From NCBI GenBank assembly GCA_003558125.1, contig PWMQ01000072.1, positions 124,001 to 188,000 on the forward strand: a stretch of DNA of 64,000 nt. Direction: 5' to 3'. The notes under the pieces were generated by a model. The model did no database searches and was not told the DNA's origin. It saw only the letters and a program-made list of their open reading frames with translations. Below, in pieces: positions 17,554-25,225 of this stretch (its first letter is position 1; each line of letters opens with the position of its first letter). Made by a program: the position numbers and the translations under genes. This stretch comes from Natronospira sp. (lineage in GTDB: Bacteria > Pseudomonadota > Gammaproteobacteria > Natronospirales > Natronospiraceae).

Positions 17554-18647
17554 TGGTTCCGCTTTTTGATCCCAAGCCCCAGCATGAACAGGTGGCTGCG
17601 GAAGTTCATGCCGAGACCCGCGCCGTTCTGGATAGCGGACAGTTCATCCTTGGTCAGCACGTCAGGGCCTTCGAGGAAGAAGTCGCGGACTATCATGGTG
17701 TGTCGGAGGCGATTGGTGTGGCCTCGGGTACCGATGCCTTGCATCTCTCGCTTCTGGCTGCCGGTGTGGGTCCGGGGGATGAGGTCATTACCTCACCTTT
17801 TTCCTTCATCGCCGGAGTGGAAGCGATCCTGTATTGCGGTGCCACCCCGGTGTTCGTGGATATCCGCCGGGACAGCATGAATCTGGACGAGTCCTTGCTG
17901 GAAGAAGCCGTCACCGAGCGTACGCGCGCCATCATGCCGGTGCACCTCTTTGGTTTGGCCCAGGACATGGACCGGATCATGGCAGTGGCCGAGAAACATG
18001 GGCTAAAGGTCATCGAAGACTGTGCTCAGGCTTTCGGTGCCCGTTTTGATGACCGCCCGGTGGGCAGTTTTGGTCACAGCGGCTGCTTCAGCTTCTTCCC
18101 GACCAAGAACCTGGGCGGGTATGGCGATGGTGGCTTGGTCACCACGGACGACCCCGAAATGGCCGAGCGTATTCGGGTCTTGCGCAGTCATGGCAGTGCG
18201 GTGCGTTACCACCACGATGTTGTGGGCTTCAACAGCCGCCTTGATGAAGTGCAGGCGGCGGCGCTCCGGGTCAAGCTTCGCCATCTGGAGGATTTCAATC
18301 AGTCACGCCGAGAGATCGCCGCTCGTTACCAGGAGGGCCTGTCGGGCCTGCCAATTCGCCTTCCCGAAGCGGGGGACCGCCATTACCAGGTTTATGGACA
18401 GTACACGGTGCAGGTTGAAGGCCGCGACAGGGTTCGTAAGCGGCTGGGGCAGGCGGGCATTGGCACGGCGATTTATTATCCCATCCCCCTGCACAGGCAG
18501 GCAGTCTGCGGTGATCGATATCAGTCTCTGAGTCTGCCCGTATGTGAGTCGGTGGCCGAGAGTTGCTTCTCCCTGCCCATGTTCCCAGGGATGACCCTGG
18601 ATCAGGCCGACGAAGTCATTGCGGCAGTCAAGGAGTCCCTTAGCTAG
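17553..18647 (+). CDS. gnnB: DegT/DnrJ/EryC1 sugar aminotransferase (GnnB-like)
   Basis: A 364-aa PLP enzyme. Schiff-base Lys185 is in FFPTKNLGGYGDGG, the cofactor-stacking region is ASGTDALHLSL, the PLP-pyridine aspartate is in VIEDCAQAFGA, and the substrate part ends in NSRLDEVQAA. AAGGAG precedes ATG 17553, which overlaps the oxidoreductase stop (TGATG). The pair predicts a 3-amino-3-deoxy sugar nucleotide. The stop codon TAG at 18645-18647 touches the 44-bp palindrome that follows. GnnB versus WlbC/PerB-type substrate cannot be settled from sequence alone. Confidence 0.8.
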   Translation: MVPLFDPKPQHEQVAAEVHAETRAVLDSGQFILGQHVRAFEEEVADYHGVSEAIGVASGTDALHLSLLAAGVGPGDEVITSPFSFIAGVEAILYCGATPVFVDIRRDSMNLDESLLEEAVTERTRAIMPVHLFGLAQDMDRIMAVAEKHGLKVIEDCAQAFGARFDDRPVGSFGHSGCFSFFPTKNLGGYGDGGLVTTDDPEMAERIRVLRSHGSAVRYHHDVVGFNSRLDEVQAAALRVKLRHLEDFNQSRREIAARYQEGLSGLPIRLPEAGDRHYQVYGQYTVQVEGRDRVRKRLGQAGIGTAIYYPIPLHRQAVCGDRYQSLSLPVCESVAESCFSLPMFPGMTLDQADEVIAAVKESLS

Positions 18648-18690
18648 GGAGCCTCTGATCAATCCATTAATGGATTGATCAGAGGCTCCC
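18647..18690. repeat. 44-bp perfect palindrome, member of dispersed inverted-repeat family
   Basis: Bases 18647-18690 are perfectly self-complementary (each arm starts GGGAGCCTCTGATCAATC and the centre is CCATT/AATGG). The first base is the last base of the aminotransferase stop codon. Each arm matches the end of the 361-bp element at 63266-63626 with a few changes, so this looks like two element ends joined head to head. No T-tract follows, but in RNA it would form a very stable hairpin and could end or protect the gnnAB transcript. Confidence 0.85.
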
Positions 18691-18728
18691 TGGAACCGGG
18701 GCTGGCCCCAGAACCAGACCACCAGGAA

Positions 18729-18764
18729 GGCGTATGCCTGGGTCTAAGGGCTCGGGCATACGCC
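18729..18764. terminator. Long stem-loop, possible terminator of the minus-strand gene
   Basis: Arms GGCGTATGCC (18729-18738) and GGCATACGCC (18755-18764) pair perfectly over 10 bp around a 16-nt loop. It lies 14 bp beyond the stop of the 152-aa minus-strand gene and 82 bp beyond gnnB. There is no T-tract on either side, so the role is inferred from position only. Confidence 0.4.
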
Positions 18765-18777
18765 ATTTAGGAATGCC

Positions 18778-19236
18778 TTACTGGACTTCGCGCTTGCCCA
18801 GCCAGCGGGCGTATTCGCGGATGAAATCCCGGATGATGGTTTCCCGGGTAATCTCGGACGTATGGGCGCCATGGCTGCTGTCGCGGCCGAGGCTCACTTC
18901 GGCGCGCACGATGTGACTTTCCTTGCCCGGATCACCCAATTCCGGGAAAGCGAAAAACATGCGGTGGTAGGCGCGGCCCCGCACCACATAGGAAAACTCT
19001 TCCTCGTCGGCGTGAAATACCGTCAGAGCAACCTGATAGTCACGCCGCTCGATCTCGCAGCGTCGGTCATATTGCTCCAGCTCCTCCTTCAGGGCCTCCA
19101 ATGCGGGAATGGCCGTCCGGCTGATGAAGTTCGATATCTGCCGCCTGGCGTGTTCCACGGAGGCGTGAGACATTTGCGGAGGTGACTGCATCTCCTCTTC
19201 GATCACCCTCTTGAGATCCTTGCGCCAGTCGGACAT
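18778..19236 (-). CDS. Conserved-looking hypothetical protein
   Basis: 152 aa, cytosolic and highly charged. The N-terminal half is helical with heptad character (IPALEALKEELEQYDRRCEIERRDYQ). The C-terminal half reads like an alpha/beta region (EFSYVVRGRAYHRMFFAFPE, IVRAEVSLG) and ends in a helix (FIREYARWLGKREVQ). I start at ATG 19236, which has AAGGAG 8 nt upstream; the frame is open to 19275. No family recognised; there is no signal peptide or membrane segment. Confidence 0.65.
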   Translation of the reverse strand: MSDWRKDLKRVIEEEMQSPPQMSHASVEHARRQISNFISRTAIPALEALKEELEQYDRRCEIERRDYQVALTVFHADEEEFSYVVRGRAYHRMFFAFPELGDPGKESHIVRAEVSLGRDSSHGAHTSEITRETIIRDFIREYARWLGKREVQ

Positions 19237-19488
19237 GAGCTTCTCCTTTTGTGATTCCCGGCGATCAGCCGCCATTCAGTATTTGTCGTGCACTCTCCAC
19301 TGATTCTATCAGGCCGGCGAGGCAATGCACCCCACTGAGGCCCTCCCGCCGGTGGTCGCGGCGGTGGACGACCGTCGGCTACTGCTTGCCGCGCCTTGCC
19401 ACCCCCGGTAGCATCCCGCCTTTGAATCCACGACTCGACCCGCACTGTTCGGGTCTCATGGCCTCATTTGCAACAGGGTAAGATTTCC

Positions 19489-21099
19489 ATGAGTGAGCAA
19501 GGCCCCAACACCCAGACAAGTCCGCAGAAACCCCGAATGGAAGATCGCGGCTGGTTCACCCGCTTTCTCGACACGGTCGAGTGGCTGGGGAATCTCCTCC
19601 CTCATCCGGTGACATTGTTCGCGATTCTCTGCGTATTGATGATCCTGATCAGTGGTGTGGTGGGCTTTTTTGACCTGTCGGTGGAGGATCCGCGGCCTGG
19701 CGCCGTTGGTGAGATCCAGGCCAACAGTCTCCTCAATGGAGATGGTCTGCGCTGGCTGGTGGAGAACCTGGTCTCGAATTTCGTTGGCTTTGCCCCTCTG
19801 GGTGTGGTGCTGGTGGCCTTGCTCGGGGTGGGGGTGGCGGACAAGTCCGGTCTCCTGAGCGCGGTGATCCGTTCCATTGTCATGAAGGCGCCGCCAAAGT
19901 TGATTGTCGCCGCACTGGTGTTCTCCGGGATAATCTCCAATACCGCCTCGGAAATGGGCTATGTGGTGCTCATTCCTCTGGCCGGGCTTATCTTTCTCGG
20001 TCTGGGTCGTCACCCATTGGCAGGCATGGCGGCGGCTTTTGCCGGTGTGTCCGGGGGTTACAGTGCCAATCTATTGCTGGGCACCATCGACCCCTTGCTG
20101 GCCGGCATTACCCAGGAAGCCGCGCAGCTCATCGATGAGAGCTATCGGGTGGATGCCACTGCCAACTATTTCTTCATGATCATCTCCACGTTCGTGATCA
20201 CCGCGGTCGGGACCTTTGTGACGGTGAAGATCGTGGAGCCCAAACTGGGTGAATACGATCCCTCCAATGCCTCGGAGGATCTCAGCGACGAAACCAGTCT
20301 GGATCCGATTACTCCTGAAGAGCGCCGGGGCATGAAGTGGGCCGGCATTGCAGCTCTGGGCATGCTGGGCCTGTTTGCCCTCTCGGTGGTGCCCGAGTGG
20401 GGTGTTTTGCGGCATCCCGAGACCGGGGAGGTGGCCCATTCACCCTTCCTCAACGGCATTGTTGCCCTGATTTTCGCTTTTTTCCTGGTGCCGGGTGTGG
20501 TCTTCGGTGTGGTAACGGGGCAGATGCGCAATGACCAGGATGTGGTCAATGCCATGGCCAGTGCCATGAGTACCCTGGGCCTGTATATCGTTCTGGTGTT
20601 TTTCGCGGCTCAGTTTGTGTCCATCTTCGGTGAGACCAACCTCGGGCGGATCCTCGCGGTGATGGGGGCCAACGGCCTGCAGAATATTGGTCTGACCGGG
20701 CCGCTGGTATTCCTGTTCTTTATCCTGATGTGCGGCATGGTCAACCTGAGCCTGGGGAGTGCCTCGGCTCAATGGGCGGTTACCGCCCCCATCTTCGTGC
20801 CCATGCTGATGCTGATCGGCTACAGTCCCGAGGTGATTCAGGCGGCTTACCGGATTGGTGATTCCACCACCAATATCATCACGCCGATGATGAGTTACTT
20901 TGGCCTGATCATGGCCTTCATGGTCAAGTACGACCGCAACACGGGTATCGGTACCATCATTGCCATGATGCTTCCCTTCAGCATCTTCTTCCTGATCAGC
21001 TGGATCACCCTGTTCTTTGTCTGGGTCTTCCTGCTGGGCATGCCGGTGGGGCCGGGTGCACCGACCTACTATGATATCGGGGCGGCGACCGGGTCTTAG
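19489..21099 (+). CDS. AbgT-family transporter
   Basis: A 536-aa inner-membrane protein of the AbgT family (E. coli AbgT imports p-aminobenzoyl-glutamate; MtrF and YdaH export sulfonamides). Family features are WLGNLLPHPVTLFAILC at the N-terminus, LLGVGVADKSGLLSA, SNTASEMGYVVLIPLAG, FAGVSGGYSANLLLGTIDPLL, and the second-repeat IGDSTTNIITPMMSYFG. I count about 11-13 membrane segments. I start at ATG 19489 (MSEQGPNTQ); an in-frame TTG at 19468 is less likely. It is monocistronic and followed by a REPIN. Import versus export cannot be decided. Confidence 0.9.
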   Translation: MSEQGPNTQTSPQKPRMEDRGWFTRFLDTVEWLGNLLPHPVTLFAILCVLMILISGVVGFFDLSVEDPRPGAVGEIQANSLLNGDGLRWLVENLVSNFVGFAPLGVVLVALLGVGVADKSGLLSAVIRSIVMKAPPKLIVAALVFSGIISNTASEMGYVVLIPLAGLIFLGLGRHPLAGMAAAFAGVSGGYSANLLLGTIDPLLAGITQEAAQLIDESYRVDATANYFFMIISTFVITAVGTFVTVKIVEPKLGEYDPSNASEDLSDETSLDPITPEERRGMKWAGIAALGMLGLFALSVVPEWGVLRHPETGEVAHSPFLNGIVALIFAFFLVPGVVFGVVTGQMRNDQDVVNAMASAMSTLGLYIVLVFFAAQFVSIFGETNLGRILAVMGANGLQNIGLTGPLVFLFFILMCGMVNLSLGSASAQWAVTAPIFVPMLMLIGYSPEVIQAAYRIGDSTTNIITPMMSYFGLIMAFMVKYDRNTGIGTIIAMMLPFSIFFLISWITLFFVWVFLLGMPVGPGAPTYYDIGAATGS

Positions 21100-21106
21100 G
21101 AGGCTA

Positions 21107-21121
21107 TGAGCTTCGAGCTCA
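21107..21121. repeat. Short hairpin after abgT-family gene
   Basis: TGAGCT (21107-21112), TCG, AGCTCA (21116-21121): a 6-bp stem with a 3-nt loop just after the transporter stop and before the REPIN. No T-tract. Part of the 3' region of the transcript; role unknown. Confidence 0.35.
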
Positions 21122-21128
21122 ACGCTGC

Positions 21129-21199
21129 TGTGGGAGCGGCATTCCAGCCGCGACAGGGGGCTGGTCACAGCCTTTTTCGCGGCGGACGCCGCTCCCACA
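21129..21199. repeat. REPIN: two REP sequences in inverted orientation
   Basis: TGTGGGAGCGGC (21129-21140) and GCCGCTCCCACA (21188-21199) are perfect inverted ends. Inside each, the motif continues to a second GC-rich arm (GCCGCGA at 21147-21153 and its mirror TCGCGGC), so each half is itself a REP hairpin. This is the layout of Pseudomonas-type REP doublets moved by a RAYT (TnpA-REP) tyrosine transposase encoded elsewhere. No other clear copy of the REP is present in the window. Confidence 0.85.
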
Positions 21200-21246
21200 G
21201 GCGGGTAGGTGCGAGGCTTTCCTTGCTCCTGTCAGTATGAATTCGG

Positions 21247-21909
21247 CTAGCGAATGTGTTCCCACCCCCAGGGCTCGGGTGGATTGTCTATCGCTTCGCT
21301 GAGATCGAAGGCGAGACGGAATACCTCGTCGCTGCCTTTGCGGCGGACCTGATAGTAGAGTCGGCCATCCTCGACCTCCATGGTCCAGACCCCACCCACG
21401 CTGCCTGGCAGCATGGCCAGTGTTTCATCGTCCACGGGGAATTTCAGCTGGTTACCGTCCGCCGGTGGGCGGGCCAGGCCGCCATAGTAGTGGGTATCCT
21501 GCACAGAGCCGTCCTGGTCGCGATGCTGATGCTTGAGGGTGACACCCCAGGGGTGGCGCTCCAGGACCCAGGTCCGGGAGCGGTCGTCACCCACATGCAG
21601 GGGCATCAGCATGCGCGAATCTTCGCAATGGCGCAGTTCCACCACCACATCCCGCTCACGGAAGCCATCGTCGCCCGGACGTGAGGCGACCAATTCACCC
21701 CGAAAGGCTTGCCCGCAATGAGGCGCCAGGGCCTGCCAGAAGCCGCTTCCTGGCCCCGTGGCGGGACGCTCAGGGCCTTGGGCTGTCTGGCCTGTTTCTG
21801 TGGGTGTGGTGCCACAGGCAGTTAGCCCAATGGATGCCAGTAGCACCAATCCGGTGGCCAGTTGACGGCAGGGCTTGTGAAAGAATGGTGAGGTAGTGGG
21901 GGCGGTCAT
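21247..21909 (-). CDS. Predicted lipoprotein of unknown function
   Basis: 220 aa. The N-terminus is a lipoprotein signal: basic residues, hydrophobic LATGLVLLASIG, then lipobox LTAC. The mature part is DUF-like with many charged residues and ends DNPPEPWGWEHIR. A CHQ-like pair of cysteines (HCGQAF, HCEDSR) could form a disulfide. ATG 21909 has AGGAGG 5 nt upstream; the frame is open to 22245 but lacks a good site. Function unknown; presumably anchored in the outer or inner membrane on the periplasmic side. Confidence 0.75.
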   Translation of the reverse strand: MTAPTTSPFFHKPCRQLATGLVLLASIGLTACGTTPTETGQTAQGPERPATGPGSGFWQALAPHCGQAFRGELVASRPGDDGFRERDVVVELRHCEDSRMLMPLHVGDDRSRTWVLERHPWGVTLKHQHRDQDGSVQDTHYYGGLARPPADGNQLKFPVDDETLAMLPGSVGGVWTMEVEDGRLYYQVRRKGSDEVFRLAFDLSEAIDNPPEPWGWEHIR

Positions 21910-22262
21910 TTGTCCTCCTGGGAATCGCTGATTGATCCATCCGCACCTGGCGAGGCGCAACGGGCGTAGTGTAGCCCCTGTGCAATGGGTACGCGAAGCG
22001 GCAAGCGATCCGCAACTTGTGTTCGGATCAGGGCTTGGTGTCTGGCCCGGGGGAGGGGAGAATTGCGCCTCCGGCATGAACCGAACAAGGGGGTGAGGTG
22101 GGAAAAATGCAATCGCTCCGGGTGCGGAGGGAGCAATCAGTGCACCCCGCCCGGTGGAGTCGGACGGCTCGGTGCGTATAATAGGCGACCCGGAGCTGCA
22201 CCAGTGGCCCCGGTCCTTGAAAATCGTTACCGCCCAGAAGATCAAGAACAGGGGTTTTCCTC
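21910..22262. other. 353-bp intergenic region
   Basis: No gene is supported here. It holds the divergent start regions of the lipoprotein (minus) and the HNH gene (plus). The clearest signal is a TATAAT at 22177-22182 oriented toward the HNH gene. The rest shows no repeat or RNA that I can recognise. Confidence 0.5.
22177..22182 (+). promoter_or_regulatory. Consensus -10 element upstream of HNH gene
   Basis: TATAAT is an exact sigma-70 -10 hexamer, 80 bp before the HNH start. The hexamer 17 bp upstream (22154-22159, GTGGAG) is a poor -35, so the promoter may be weak or activator-dependent. Confidence 0.45.
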
Positions 22263-23237
22263 ATGACCAAGATCGCCTTGCAAGCGGCCGCCGATCCCGA
22301 GTCCCGGGAGAACCTGGAGAAGACGCTGCTCGAGCCGGTGGTGCTCTCCGAGCTGAGTTCCATTCGCGGGACTGGTATCGCTGAGGAGCTGGCTACCATC
22401 TACCCCGGTGACATGGCTCGCATTGGCGGGGTCAAGTCGGGCCGGGCGAGTGAGCAGAAGGCCGAATGGGAGAAGCTGCAACGGGGCGATGTCGTGCTCT
22501 TCATGCGCGATGACATGGTTTTTCTGTCCGGTATCGTGACCTATCTGGTCAAGAATCCCGATCTGGCCCGAGAGCTTTGGGGTGAGGACGACAAGGGACA
22601 GGTCCCCGAGTGCATTTACTTCGTGGATGAGGTCAAGGATCAGTTCATTCCCCGCAAGACCATCAATCGGCTCATGAATCTGGGTGACGATTATGACTGG
22701 CCGGGTTTTGAGGTTCACTTGGAGGAAGCGGCGGCGCCGGTGGTCTACGGCTATGAACTGGAAAGCCATGTTTACTTTCCCATCGTCAGTGAAGACGAAT
22801 ACAAGCAGATCGTCCAGGAGATTGATCGTACCTCTCCCCTGGATACGGAAGGCCGGGCACGCCTGCGCAAGGAAGATGGCTTCCTTAGGGATCAGCTATT
22901 CCGGGGCAAGGTGATCGAGGAATGTGGCATTTGCGGCAACAAGTATCCCACCCAGTTCCTGATCGCCGCTCACATCAAGGATCGCTGGCACTGTACCACC
23001 GAGGATCGCCTCGATTACGAAAATATCGCCATGCCCATGTGCAAGCTTGGCTGTGAAGAGCTCTACCGCCGCAACTACGTCACCGTGATCGATGAGCGGG
23101 TGGCGGTGACTCGGGCGAAGGTGGACAGTAACGACCTCAAGGCCATACTGGTTCGCCTGTCGGGGCGGGTCTGCCCCTGGTTCAAGGGCAGTCGGAAATA
23201 TTTCGATTGGCACACACGGCTCGGGAAATACTTCTGA
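22263..23237 (+). CDS. HNH endonuclease with PUA/EVE-like N-terminal domain
   Basis: 324 aa. The C-terminal third is an HNH nuclease fold: C221-x2-C224, AHIKDRW with His237, Asn254 in DYENIAMPM, and C260-x3-C264, i.e. a zinc-stabilised HNH with its putative general base and metal ligands present. Residues about 70-140 (RGDVVLFMRDDMVFLSGIV, then WGEDDKGQVPECIYFVDEV) resemble PUA/EVE/ASCH modification-reader folds. That architecture matches modification-dependent (type IV) restriction enzymes; function here is inferred. No methyltransferase or other defence gene adjoins it. ATG 22263; ribosome site is weak (AGGGG). Confidence 0.7.
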   Translation: MTKIALQAAADPESRENLEKTLLEPVVLSELSSIRGTGIAEELATIYPGDMARIGGVKSGRASEQKAEWEKLQRGDVVLFMRDDMVFLSGIVTYLVKNPDLARELWGEDDKGQVPECIYFVDEVKDQFIPRKTINRLMNLGDDYDWPGFEVHLEEAAAPVVYGYELESHVYFPIVSEDEYKQIVQEIDRTSPLDTEGRARLRKEDGFLRDQLFRGKVIEECGICGNKYPTQFLIAAHIKDRWHCTTEDRLDYENIAMPMCKLGCEELYRRNYVTVIDERVAVTRAKVDSNDLKAILVRLSGRVCPWFKGSRKYFDWHTRLGKYF

Positions 23238-23288
23238 TTCGACAAACCGCTCAGGATGTCGAGTAACGGCGCCCTTAGGGGCGACGTT

Positions 23289-23756
23289 TCATTCCAGGCC
23301 CAGATCCCGCCGGTGATTGCGCCACCAGCGAAACTCATGCTGATTGCTGTAAAACCACTCGGTGAACTCTCCAAGGGTTTCGCGTGGGTCGGTTTCGCTG
23401 TCGATCTCACCGCTGCGAAAATACTCCCGAAGGTCTCTGAGGGCTGGACGGTACTCGGTTCGGAAGCGGACTGACAGTTGGGGATGGGCCTTGGTCAGTA
23501 CCGAGTTCCGGACCTGAGTCGCATGCATCAGGGCATCGTCCAGTGCCTCCAGCACCGGTTCCACTGTCTCGCCGCCAGGCTCCCAGTGGCGCGGCAATTC
23601 ATTGGCCAGACCGGCGGCCCGGCGTGCTTCGGCCAGGGACTGGAAAATGTGGCGAGCGTTCTGCTTTTCGCTGGAGTCCCAGGAAACGCCAAACTCGCAG
23701 CCCGCCAGGCCCACTGCCAGGGCCAGCAGAAGCATCCAGCTACACTGTCGCATCAT
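23289..23756 (-). CDS. Small predicted lipoprotein
   Basis: 155 aa with a lipoprotein signal: MMRQCSWMLLLALAVGLAGC, cysteine at residue 20. The mature part is helical and charged (ARHIFQSLAEARRAAGL, EPVLEALDDALMHATQVR), ending in a tryptophan/arginine-rich tail. Its ATG overlaps the stop of the upstream 187-aa gene (ATGA), so the two are translated together. No family recognised. Confidence 0.7.
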   Translation of the reverse strand: MMRQCSWMLLLALAVGLAGCEFGVSWDSSEKQNARHIFQSLAEARRAAGLANELPRHWEPGGETVEPVLEALDDALMHATQVRNSVLTKAHPQLSVRFRTEYRPALRDLREYFRSGEIDSETDPRETLGEFTEWFYSNQHEFRWWRNHRRDLGLE

Positions 23757-24316
23757 TCTTCTCCGGTTTCGTCCACCTCGCAGCCGATTATGGCTTCAAC
23801 ATCCAGTCTGGCGCCACCAAGGGTCCGGCCTTCCGGGCTCAGCAGCCACTCGCCATTATCGCTGGAAACATTGACCCCGACCCGCCCCAAGGCAATGCCT
23901 CGGATATCGCTGACCCGAGCCTCGATGTAGGGTTCGCCTTCCTCGCAGTCCGGTTTGGCTACCCGGTTACCCTCCAGGGTGTATTGTTCCTGCTGAATCT
24001 CGTCGTCCACGCTGACCGTGACAACGCGTGCGGCGTCAAACAGGCCGTTTTCATCGGTATCGAGCTGCCCCAGGAGCTGGAATGCAACAACCGCCAACAG
24101 CAAGACGCCATAGAACAGCATCTCCAGGCCGCCGCGCCCTTCGCTGACCGGACCCTCATCTTCGTCGGCCGGCATTTCGGTTCTCTCTTCCGGGTGGCGT
24201 ATATAGCGTTCCGCCGATTCCGGGGTCAGGTGCCCCTGTTTGGGGTAGGCGAGATCACTGGGATGACCGTTGGGCGGTGTCAGATCCTTGGGGCTGCCGG
24301 GTCGTTTCATGAGCAT
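23753..24316 (-). CDS. Single-pass membrane protein of unknown function
   Basis: 187 aa: a polar N-terminal cytoplasmic part of about 65 residues, one helix (MLFYGVLLLAVVAFQLLG), then an acidic periplasmic part with two cysteines (PDCEEG, IIGCEVDE). Two starts are possible, ATG 24316 and ATG 24310. It overlaps the downstream lipoprotein by 4 bp. No family recognised; the coupled pair may form a small envelope complex (inference). Confidence 0.6.
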   Translation of the reverse strand: MLMKRPGSPKDLTPPNGHPSDLAYPKQGHLTPESAERYIRHPEERTEMPADEDEGPVSEGRGGLEMLFYGVLLLAVVAFQLLGQLDTDENGLFDAARVVTVSVDDEIQQEQYTLEGNRVAKPDCEEGEPYIEARVSDIRGIALGRVGVNVSSDNGEWLLSPEGRTLGGARLDVEAIIGCEVDETGEE

Positions 24317-24403
24317 GTCCAGTTCTGCGGTACCTGACTATCTCTTAACACATCAGGCCCGTCCGATGACAGTCGGTTCCCTTGAGTAGGCCAGGCATGC
24401 GCC

Positions 24404-25090
24404 CTAGGGGCGCAGAATGCGCAACCAGAGGCCCAGATTGATGAGTGTGGCAAGCGACTGGGACAGGTAGGTCAGGGCCGCCGCCTGCAGGATCTGGCGG
24501 GCGCTGGACCGGTCCTGCTCGTGGAGATAGTCCCCCCGTTCCAGCAGGGGCAGAGCGCGACCGAAGCTGGCATCGGTCTCCACCGGCAGGGTGATCAGGT
24601 GGACGAGGGCCATCACCAGCATGGAGGCCAGACCGGCCAGGACCATGATCAGCATGATCCCGGGTGCCCGGAGCAGCAAAGCCAGAAAGGGACCGATCAT
24701 GATCATTCCCACGCCGATCCGTTGAAACGGCTGGGCCAATCGGACCAGCCTTTGTCGCCACCGGAACAGCCTCATGCCATCGGCATGCTGAATGGCATGA
24801 CCCAGCTCATGGGCGGCCACCGTGATGGCAGTCAGGGAGCGCCCGTCATGGTTTTCCGGGGACAGGCGGATGGTTGCCGAGGAGGGGTCATAATGGTCCT
24901 GACCGCTGCCCGTTCTCTCCACCCGCAGGGCCTCCAGGCCCAGCCGGCCGGCCAGGTGGTGAATCAGCTCCGCCCCCGTGCCCGGATAGCGGTCGTCCGG
25001 CTCATGATGCCGCCGCATCACCCGGTTGACCCACCAGCCGGGGAGCCACAGCAGAAGAACCAGAAGCACCAGAAAGATCGGGAATAGCAA
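24404..25090 (-). CDS. YugP-type neutral zinc metallopeptidase (membrane)
   Basis: A 228-aa membrane metalloprotease of the Zn_peptidase_2 family (B. subtilis YugP). HELGH in VAAHELGHAIQHAD holds the zinc ligands and catalytic Glu, and the third ligand is probably in LPVETDASFGRAL. There is an N-terminal helix (FLVLLVLLLWLPGWW), two central helices after the zinc motif and one at the C-terminus. The best start is TTG 25090, preceded by GGAGG with 5-nt spacing; the open frame extends to 26059, but that part is the antisense of lipA. Substrates are unknown in the family. Confidence 0.85.
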   Translation of the reverse strand: MLFPIFLVLLVLLLWLPGWWVNRVMRRHHEPDDRYPGTGAELIHHLAGRLGLEALRVERTGSGQDHYDPSSATIRLSPENHDGRSLTAITVAAHELGHAIQHADGMRLFRWRQRLVRLAQPFQRIGVGMIMIGPFLALLLRAPGIMLIMVLAGLASMLVMALVHLITLPVETDASFGRALPLLERGDYLHEQDRSSARQILQAAALTYLSQSLATLINLGLWLRILRP

Positions 25091-25225
25091 AATAACCTCC
25101 AAGGGGGCATGGAAATGCACTGACGCGGGGACGCCGCTAGCCAGTGCGGTCCTGAAATGAGAAAATAACAGGAATTGACTCATCCAACAGGCCATCCCGG
25201 CCTGACGACCCGTGGAGCAGTCGGC

